A stretch of DNA of 11,961 nucleotides from JBOHER01 sp050701115. GTDB taxonomy: Bacteria; Actinomycetota; Actinomycetes; Mycobacteriales; Pseudonocardiaceae. The DNA is taken from positions 1 to 11,961 of the forward strand of contig JBOHER010000426.1 in NCBI GenBank assembly GCA_050701115.1. Direction: 5' to 3'. This document shows, piece by piece, positions 7,181 to 11,961 of this stretch. Numbering within the stretch: the stretch's first letter is position 1; every line of letters starts with the position of its first letter. The notes under the pieces are model-generated. The model made no database searches, was not told the origin of the DNA, and saw nothing but the letters and a program-made list of their open reading frames with translations. Made by a program: the position numbers and the translations under genes.

Positions 7181-7246
7181 TCATCCCCGCCCACTCGTAG
7201 GTCCGGTCGTGGTGACATCGGCGTGTTCCAGCCGTGCGGTGGTCAT
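7181..7246 (-). CDS. possible 21-codon coupling ORF
   Basis: A mini-ORF starts at ATG 7246 in an ATGA overlap with the stop of the gpI-like gene and reads MTTARLEHADVTTTG before a TGA at 7183-7181, six bases before the PASTA ATG. It occupies the only real gap in the operon. It may serve to carry ribosomes across to the PASTA gene, or be the remnant start of another Ig-like 'hydrolytic' gene, since such proteins often begin with an ARLE-ADVTT-like strand. Because a chance ORF of this length is common, only the exact start/stop coupling supports it. Confidence 0.3.
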   Translation of the reverse strand: MTTARLEHADVTTTGPTSGRG

Positions 7247-7827
7247 GGCAGCGGCACCTCCCGCGTTGCTTCGTCGTCCAGGGGCCGCGCGACCAGGGAC
7301 AGGCTGAACGTGGCCGCCGCGGGCTTCTCGTGCTCGACGATGAGGCCGATGACGCCCCAGAAGCCACGGGCCTGCTCGGGTACCTCCACGACGAACTGGA
7401 ACGGATGGTCGGTGGATTCCCGGACGGCGAAGCCCGGCACACCGGTGGCGACCGTCAGGAACCGGGTCAGCCCGAGGGGTGCGCCCCGCACCTGGGCGAG
7501 TGACGCGGCATTGGCGATCAGGTCGCGGACTCGCTCGGCAGGCAGCAGCAGGGGCCCCTCCGCGCGGGGCACGCCACCCGGCCGGACCGCCGCTCGGCTG
7601 CTCGGTACGCCGACCAGGTAGTCGAGGGTCACCCAGCTGGCGAGGAACGGCAGGAAGTCCTGGCGCGCCGAGTAGGCGGAGAACAGCGCATCGACGTCGG
7701 CGAGAATCTCCTCGTCGGGGGCGTGCAGCGCCTCCATGACCTCCAGCAGCGCGCTCAGCACGCTGTCGGCGACAGCCGCGCGCTGGTAGGCGGTCGGCAG
7801 CAGCCGCTCAATCGTCTGCTTGCGCAT
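7243..7827 (-). CDS. gpI-like phage tail/baseplate protein
   Basis: A 194-residue protein of the actinobacterial phage-tail-protein family (the TIGR02242-type, P2 gpI-like group). It starts with a helical stretch IERLLPTAYQR and has LPFLASWVTLDYL at 59-71, a typical FLA.W block. It also carries RVRDLIANAASLAQVRGAP at 99-117, followed by LGLTRFLTVATG at 118-129, the characteristic RG...GL...L...TG signature. The C-terminal part (140-180) is beta-rich. In contractile tails this subunit sits at the baseplate periphery and contacts the gpJ-like protein, often tethering receptor-binding parts. The ATG at 7827 overlaps the baseplate gene by 20 bases and has no strong Shine-Dalgarno sequence, consistent with coupling. 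No tail-fibre gene follows it here; the next gene encodes a membrane-anchored protein. Confidence 0.88.
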   Translation of the reverse strand: MRKQTIERLLPTAYQRAAVADSVLSALLEVMEALHAPDEEILADVDALFSAYSARQDFLPFLASWVTLDYLVGVPSSRAAVRPGGVPRAEGPLLLPAERVRDLIANAASLAQVRGAPLGLTRFLTVATGVPGFAVRESTDHPFQFVVEVPEQARGFWGVIGLIVEHEKPAAATFSLSLVARPLDDEATREVPLP

Positions 7828-10408
7828 AGCCGCCCACCACTTCGATCTCGTGCTCGCCGGAGCAGAGCAGCCAGGTGTCCGGAATGGTCACCGCGTCGGT
7901 GGTCTCGCGATTCGCCGTCGGAGCCCAGCGCGCGGCGTCCGGTGAGCGGTACACGCCGCGCGGACCTCCCGCCATCACCGTCGGCGCGGTGTCGCCCACG
8001 GCGGGCGCGGCGCCCACGGTGCCGACCGCATCGAAGCGCGCACGGTCCCGCAACGGCAGCCCGCAGTTGACATCCGGGGCCGACCAGCTCGGCTGCGCGG
8101 AACCGCTGTCCATGGCGAGCACCCCGGCACTCTGGGTCGCGGCCAGCACCCGCCTGCCCGCGAAGGCGACGTCCCAGCAGGTTCCTCCGGTCCACCGGGT
8201 GGACAGCCGTTCCCAGCGCACGTCGGCCTCGAACATCCGCGCGCGCAGGCACCCTGTTCCCGATTTGGCGGGGCCGACCTCACCGACGCCTGCCCACAGC
8301 ACCGTGGACGGTCCGTCCAGCTGAACGGCCAGGCACCGCGTGTCGACCGCGTCGTTGCCGCGCGGGCCGATGTTGCCGAAGGTTTCCCGCCTGCCGCCCT
8401 GCACGGACAGGTAGATGCCGAGCTGCGCCTGGCTGGCCGCCGCGACGGCCCAGGTCCCTTGCGGCGAAATGAACGCCTCAACCGCATACAGCGCGCGGTC
8501 CGGGTCGGCGGGATCCACCACGATCTGGTTGGGCAGCGAGTCGGGCAGCAGCGGGATCTCGTACAGGCCCTTGTCCCCCGCCAGCAGCAACGCACCCGTG
8601 GGGTCCCGGTCGATCCAGGCCAGGTCGGAGATCCCGGTGGCGAGCTCGGTGATCCGCTGCCAGGTCTCGCCGAGGTCATGTGAGAGGTACACACGCGAGC
8701 CCGTATTGTCGGCGCGCCGGGTGGTCATCGCAACCGCACCGGGACGGGCCACCATCCCCGGCCGCGCGGAGCGCGGGGCGGGCACGATCCTGCGGATCTC
8801 CTCCCCGGGGAAACGGCCAACCGGCTCCCAACCCTGCCCGTCGTTGGCGGACCGGAACAACACCTCTCCCGACCCGGCGTACCAGGTGCCTTCGGTGGAG
8901 GAATCGGCTGCGACCGTCCGCACCAGGCTGTCGGGCGCCTCCCCGACGACGAACCTGACCTGTTCGACGTAACGCACGCCAGGTTCTGCCTGTTCCAACA
9001 ATCGGTACACATTGGACGTTCGAAGCGGCTCTCCGAACCCCCAGCCAACCGGGTTCAGCCCGGTCCCCAGTGGACTGATCGTCTGGTGCAGGCGGTCGTG
9101 GATCCGGGCGCGGACGGCCGCGGCGTCCTCTTCCGGCCGCACCACAACGCGCCCCTTGACCGCCACGTCCTTGTAGCCTGCCCAGCTGGTGACGCAGCTG
9201 GTGCCCAACGCCCGACGCTGATCCAGTTCGGCACGAGTGCGTTCGAGCGCCTGCTCCAACTGGTGCTCGAGCAACGTCGCCAAGGGCAGCCTGCCACCGG
9301 GGCGGGCGTCGTCGGGCACGTGCGGGACCAGCACCACCTCGACCTCGCCGGGCTGGGCGAAGGGGCGCACGTCGACCCGCGTGAACGCGCGTGCGCGGGC
9401 GATGCCGGACGAGCCGGCCGTGGCAAGGACCTCGTAGTCCCGCGCGGTGACCGCACGCTGGAGGGAGAAGAACTCGTAGGGCCCCCTGGCGATGGCGGCC
9501 TCGAGCGGCTCCATGTCGCGGCCGCCGCGGGCAGGCTGCGGGTTGGTCACCTCGATCCCGCGAGGGCCGCTGTCCACCGTGGTCAACATGCCCGCGCCGA
9601 CGTTGCCGCCCTGACCGCCGCCGGTGCGATACCACGCCCGGATCTCCGCGCCCGCCTGCGGCACCGCGGGACCCCGCAGGTCGCCGGCGCCGCGGAGATC
9701 CATGGCGGGTGCGAAGGTAATCGTGCCCGACGCCCGGTCCACCACATAGACCTTGGCGTCCTCCCCCGCCCCGGCGAAGGTGTGCACAGGACGCCAGATC
9801 TCGAAGGTCTTGCGGTCGTGTTCGCGGGCGGGCGTCCGCTCGGTCCGGCTGCCCGGATCGATCTGCACCCCCAGCAGCAGGTCGATCGGTTCGGTGGTCG
9901 ACACCATGGGCGCCTTCGCCACGGTGAGCCGCTGGCCTGCCTGCCCGGTGCCCGTGCCGAGGAGTTCGGCCTCCACCAGGGCGCAGTGATGCGCGCGGAC
10001 GGTCACCTCGTCCTCGCCCGCCCGCAGGACGGTGGCCTCCGTGGTCACGAAGGTGGCCTGCTGGGCGGCCGGCTGGCCGGAGGACACCGCGGTGCCCGCG
10101 GGAATGGTGACGGTGGGACCGCCGCCCGGCTTCGCCCTGCGGAAGGTCAGGTCGACCCACGCCGCGGTGGGCGGATGCCGGGTGAGCCCGATGAGGTTCA
10201 GAAAGGTCAGATAGGCCTTCTCCGGCAGGCGGTTGAGCCGGTACAGCATGACCTCGGTGAGATGGGCGAACACCTCGAGCAGCGTGACCCCGGGGTCGTG
10301 CACGGACAGGTCGGTCCACGTCGGACACGCGCGACTGGCCACTTCGCGTGCCTCGAGCACGAGGTCGACGAAGCTGCGGTTGTCCAGATCGGGCACCGGG
10401 AAGGTCAC
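7808..10408 (-). CDS. gpJ/gp6-like baseplate assembly protein fused to a BNR-type beta-propeller
   Basis: An 866-residue baseplate wedge protein of the 'putative baseplate assembly protein' group (TIGR02243-type; cf. Afp11/Pvc11). Residues 1-490 are the baseplate part. The start FPVPDLDNRSFVDLVLEAR leads to LSVHDPGVTLLEVFAHLTEVMLYR (34-57, in two conserved blocks), TIPAGTAV (101-108), a central ARGPYEFFSLQRAVTARDYE region (307-326) and LGTGLNPVGWGFGEP near 447-461. Residues ~500-866 look different: four BNR/Asp-box-like strands at LFRSANDGQGW (517-527), VYLSHDLGETW (573-583), IYLSVQGGRRETF (665-677) and VYRSPDAARW (819-828). The GTG start at 10408 overlaps the gp25 stop as GTGA. The propeller probably faces outwards and could replace or bind a receptor-contact protein; that is inference. 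Confidence 0.92.
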   Translation of the reverse strand: MTFPVPDLDNRSFVDLVLEAREVASRACPTWTDLSVHDPGVTLLEVFAHLTEVMLYRLNRLPEKAYLTFLNLIGLTRHPPTAAWVDLTFRRAKPGGGPTVTIPAGTAVSSGQPAAQQATFVTTEATVLRAGEDEVTVRAHHCALVEAELLGTGTGQAGQRLTVAKAPMVSTTEPIDLLLGVQIDPGSRTERTPAREHDRKTFEIWRPVHTFAGAGEDAKVYVVDRASGTITFAPAMDLRGAGDLRGPAVPQAGAEIRAWYRTGGGQGGNVGAGMLTTVDSGPRGIEVTNPQPARGGRDMEPLEAAIARGPYEFFSLQRAVTARDYEVLATAGSSGIARARAFTRVDVRPFAQPGEVEVVLVPHVPDDARPGGRLPLATLLEHQLEQALERTRAELDQRRALGTSCVTSWAGYKDVAVKGRVVVRPEEDAAAVRARIHDRLHQTISPLGTGLNPVGWGFGEPLRTSNVYRLLEQAEPGVRYVEQVRFVVGEAPDSLVRTVAADSSTEGTWYAGSGEVLFRSANDGQGWEPVGRFPGEEIRRIVPAPRSARPGMVARPGAVAMTTRRADNTGSRVYLSHDLGETWQRITELATGISDLAWIDRDPTGALLLAGDKGLYEIPLLPDSLPNQIVVDPADPDRALYAVEAFISPQGTWAVAAASQAQLGIYLSVQGGRRETFGNIGPRGNDAVDTRCLAVQLDGPSTVLWAGVGEVGPAKSGTGCLRARMFEADVRWERLSTRWTGGTCWDVAFAGRRVLAATQSAGVLAMDSGSAQPSWSAPDVNCGLPLRDRARFDAVGTVGAAPAVGDTAPTVMAGGPRGVYRSPDAARWAPTANRETTDAVTIPDTWLLCSGEHEIEVVGGYAQADD
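7811..8911 (-). other. C-terminal beta-propeller region of the baseplate protein
   Basis: Encodes residues ~500-866. The repeated unit has an aromatic or hydrophobic residue, then S-x-D/Q-x-G/A, then an aromatic residue, followed by a beta strand such as DLAWIDRDP or DAVTIPDTW. This resembles the Asp-box of sialidase/Vps10-like propellers. No sialidase FRIP motif or catalytic Arg triad is seen, so a binding or structural role is more likely than catalysis. Confidence 0.65.
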
Positions 10409-10857
10409 GGCATACCACCGCCGCCCAGGTCCAGCGGGTAGACCAGCGTCTCGGTACCGAGGCTGGCGCGGACGCGGTAGGTCAGCCGGATGGTGAGCCG
10501 TTCGGCCACTTCCGGATCGGGATCGGCATCGATGTCGATGATCGCCACCCGCGGCTCCCAGCGTTGGATCGCCTGCCGGACGTAGTGGATGGCTAATCCG
10601 GCCGTGGTCTGGTCGTTGACGGCGAACAGCAGGCGGTGCAGGTGCGAGCCGTATTCGGGGCGCATCAGGCGTTCACCGGGCACGGTGGACAGCAGCAGCA
10701 TGATCGCCTGGCGGATAGCGTCGTCACCCTCCACCATCTCCACCGCACCGGTGGCCGTGGTGGTGAGACCGCCGGTGGCCGCGGTGTCGAACCCCGACCC
10801 GGCGAACCGGAACGCACGGTGGGTACGGGTGCCCAGGCGGGCCGTGCCGGGAGTCAC
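10405..10857 (-). CDS. gp25-like baseplate wedge protein
   Basis: A 150-residue protein of the GPW/gp25 family, a baseplate wedge subunit that helps start sheath assembly in contractile tails and related injection systems. The signature is IRQAIMLLLSTVPGERLMRP at 48-67, followed by YGSHLHRLLF at 69-78 and IQRWEPRVAIIDID at 97-110, with a final beta region LTIRLTYRV. The PGER..RP.YG core is intact. The start is GTG 10857, giving a GTGA overlap with the preceding stop and backed by TGAGGG seven bases upstream. The open frame continues upstream to 11367, but that extension lies inside other genes and lacks conserved sequence. The N-terminal 45 residues (Thr/Gly-rich) are longer than in minimal gp25 proteins. 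Confidence 0.92.
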   Translation of the reverse strand: MTPGTARLGTRTHRAFRFAGSGFDTAATGGLTTTATGAVEMVEGDDAIRQAIMLLLSTVPGERLMRPEYGSHLHRLLFAVNDQTTAGLAIHYVRQAIQRWEPRVAIIDIDADPDPEVAERLTIRLTYRVRASLGTETLVYPLDLGGGGMP

Positions 10858-11213
10858 CGGTCGGCCCTCAGGAAGTGCTGAGCGGCGTTGGCGACGTGGT
10901 AGTGCACGGTGCCTGGGAGGGTGCCGTCGGTCAGTCCGTCCAGGTGCGACAGCACGATCGCCTTGCCGGCGATGCGGATCCACTCGCTGTAGCCCTTGTC
11001 GACCTTGAGTGTCCGGCCACATCTCTTGATGTTCGGCCCGGAATTGGGGCAGCCACCGATGGAGCGGCCCTCCGGATCGGAGTCCACCAGCACCAGCGGC
11101 GCGTCGGATGAGTCTCCCGGTTGCGCCACCCGCACCCAGTCCTGCGAGGGCACGTTGCGGATGGTGCCCGCGTGCGCGCATGTGATGGTGGAGTCCATCG
11201 TGATCCATTCCAT
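10854..11213 (-). CDS. small PAAR-like (DUF4280-like) spike-tip candidate
   Basis: A 119-residue protein between the spike and gp25 genes, where contractile injection systems usually encode the PAAR-like tip. It begins with ITCAHAG (Cys12, His14), continues with a VLVDSDPEGRSIGGCPN block (Cys55), then IKRCGRTLKVD (Cys65), SEWIRIAGKAIVLSHLDGL (about 76-94) and ends with VHYHVANAAQHF. The spacing of Cys/His residues and the IAGKAIVL-type strand resemble PAAR-like proteins, which bind a metal at the tip, but I cannot confirm the fold by eye. ATG 11213 overlaps the spike stop by one base (TGATG) and has a strong AGGGAGGA site. An internal ATG at 11198 is possible. The assignment rests on position as much as on motifs. 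Confidence 0.68.
   Translation of the reverse strand: MEWITMDSTITCAHAGTIRNVPSQDWVRVAQPGDSSDAPLVLVDSDPEGRSIGGCPNSGPNIKRCGRTLKVDKGYSEWIRIAGKAIVLSHLDGLTDGTLPGTVHYHVANAAQHFLRADR
10865..10869 (-). promoter_or_regulatory. ribosome binding site deciding the gp25 start
   Basis: On the minus strand GAGGG, preceded by T, lies seven bases before GTG 10857. It supports the short 150-residue start over upstream in-frame starts that would give up to 320 residues. Confidence 0.55.
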
Positions 11214-11961
11214 CAGCGTCCTCCCTGCGGGCCGGGGCCGGCCGGGGGCGCCTCGCTGCTCGGGGCGTGCACGAAGTCGACGGTTCTCGCGCGAACCGTG
11301 ATCGCCCGGCCGGGCGCCTGGATGAGCAGGTCGGTGGCCGCGTGCAGGGTGACCTGGCCGGGCGCAAGGTCGACCACGCTGCCCGCCCGGTCGGCGACGG
11401 TGACGCGATGCGCCGAGTCGTCCACCGTCACGGACTGGCCGTCCGCGGTCCGCAGCGACCATCGACGAACCGAGCCGTTGTGCACGCCGGAATCGGGCGG
11501 TTCGATTCCGCCGTAGAGCGAGCCGAGCACGATCCCACCCACGGCCCCGTGCGGCAGGCAGACGAGGACGGTGTCACCGGTATCGGGCAGCACGACGAGC
11601 CCCTTGTCCTGACCGGCGCCGGGGCACAGCACGCCGAGCCAGCCGACGTCGGCCTCGCCGTGGGAGAGCAGGGAAACCCGCACCCGGCCCAGATTGTCGG
11701 GATCGTCGACCTCGGTGACCACGCCGAGAGTGACGGCGCTGCCCTCCGCAGGCGGCGCGGCGATTTCGGGCGGCGCGGTGGACAGGGTGGTCAAGTACCC
11801 GGCGGCGTCCACGGTGTGCACCGCCTCGGTGAGCACATACTCGCCCGCCAGCGGTTCAGCCAGGCCCGAGACCGCGATCCGGCCCCCCGCGCGCAGGCGG
11901 GCGTCGCCTGCCGCGACCCCGGTGACGGTGACGGCGGCCTGCCCGCGGCGGTCGAGGGCGG
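11213..11961 (-). CDS. VgrG/gp5-like spike protein, C-terminal part (5' end outside window)
   Basis: The baseplate hub/spike of a contractile tail. The last 248 codons are visible and the frame is open to the window edge. The first visible residues, including GEYVLTEAVHTVD, are the end of the gpD/gp27-like hub part. An OB-fold (gp5/Phage_base_V type) follows from about visible residue 75: VTLGVVTEVDDPDNLGRVRV, then DVGWLGVLCPGAG, KGLVVLPDTGDTVLVCLPHG and GIVLGSLYGG, each a standard block. A beta-rich C-terminus (about 165-235: SLRTADGQSVTVDD, VTLHAATDLLIQAPG) probably builds the triple-stranded needle. It ends in a Pro/Gly tail with no toxin domain. The stop overlaps the PAAR-like gene by one base, so spike and tip are co-translated. 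Confidence 0.9.
   Translation of the reverse strand, partial: ALDRRGQAAVTVTGVAAGDARLRAGGRIAVSGLAEPLAGEYVLTEAVHTVDAAGYLTTLSTAPPEIAAPPAEGSAVTLGVVTEVDDPDNLGRVRVSLLSHGEADVGWLGVLCPGAGQDKGLVVLPDTGDTVLVCLPHGAVGGIVLGSLYGGIEPPDSGVHNGSVRRWSLRTADGQSVTVDDSAHRVTVADRAGSVVDLAPGQVTLHAATDLLIQAPGRAITVRARTVDFVHAPSSEAPPAGPGPQGGR
11219..11226 (-). promoter_or_regulatory. strong ribosome binding site of the PAAR-like gene
   Basis: AGGGAGGA on the minus strand lies five bases before ATG 11213, inside the end of the spike gene. It confirms this start for the 119-residue protein rather than upstream in-frame starts. Confidence 0.75.

Noticed and set aside
7811..8911. Active sialidase
   Set aside because: Asp-box-like strands are present, but no FRIP motif or arginine triad is recognisable, and the domain is fused to a structural protein.
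8676..10441. Two long open frames (580 codons on -, 451 codons on +) over the baseplate gene
   Set aside because: Both are low-complexity Arg/Gly/His-rich shadows; only the 866-residue frame has conserved baseplate motifs and a coupled start.
10858..11367. N-terminal extension of the gp25-like protein to about 320 residues
   Set aside because: The extension lies inside the PAAR-like and spike genes in another frame; GTG 10857 has a Shine-Dalgarno sequence and the usual overlap.
5079..11961. Complete prophage or type VI secretion system
   Set aside because: No capsid, portal, terminase, integrase, lysis or TssJLM-type membrane-complex gene is visible; the gene order fits an eCIS-type particle better.
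1..11961. CRISPR array, tRNA/rRNA genes, insertion sequences or attachment sites
   Set aside because: No regular spaced repeats, cloverleaf sequences, transposase frames or flanking terminal repeats were seen on either strand.

Overview
The window is very GC-rich and strongly codon-biased. It carries OpcA, a glucose-6-phosphate dehydrogenase assembly factor known only from actinobacteria and cyanobacteria, in the actinobacterial order pgi-zwf-opcA-pgl. This points to a high-GC actinomycete; a Pseudonocardiales-type chromosome is my best guess, but sequence reading alone cannot fix the genus.

Left block (1-3761, + strand): the end of a central-metabolism operon. It holds the 3' part of a glucose-6-phosphate isomerase (pgi, or possibly the isomerase half of a transaldolase/isomerase fusion), then glucose-6-phosphate dehydrogenase (zwf), its assembly protein (opcA) and 6-phosphogluconolactonase (pgl). 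Each junction is a 4-nt GTGA overlap, so the genes are probably translationally coupled. Together they supply glucose-6-phosphate and carry out the first two oxidative pentose-phosphate steps, yielding NADPH.

Middle (3762-5089, + strand): a short intergenic gap, then a membrane sensor histidine kinase with no response regulator in the window. Its 3' end overlaps the convergent operon by 11 nt.

Right block (5079-11961, - strand, read right to left): part of a contractile phage-tail-like particle locus of the extracellular contractile injection system (eCIS) type. The order is a VgrG/gp5-like spike (cut by the window edge), a small Cys-containing PAAR-like tip candidate, a gp25-like baseplate wedge protein, a large gpJ/gp6-like baseplate protein whose C-terminal ~365 residues look like a BNR-repeat beta-propeller, and a gpI-like tail protein. 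Four predicted proteins follow that are not standard tail parts: an Ig-like/TM/PASTA membrane-anchored protein, a 44-residue partial copy of its N-terminus, a single-TM protein with four extracytoplasmic cysteines, and a ~6-TM protein. A 21-codon mini-ORF sits between the tail protein and the PASTA protein. Almost every junction is a 1-20 nt overlap, so the block reads as one operon whose promoter lies beyond the right edge. No capsid, terminase, integrase or lysis genes are visible.

The most interesting part is the envelope module (5079-7246) welded to the baseplate genes. My inference is that it links the contractile particle to the host's own membrane or cell wall. The propeller-fused baseplate protein is the second unusual feature.
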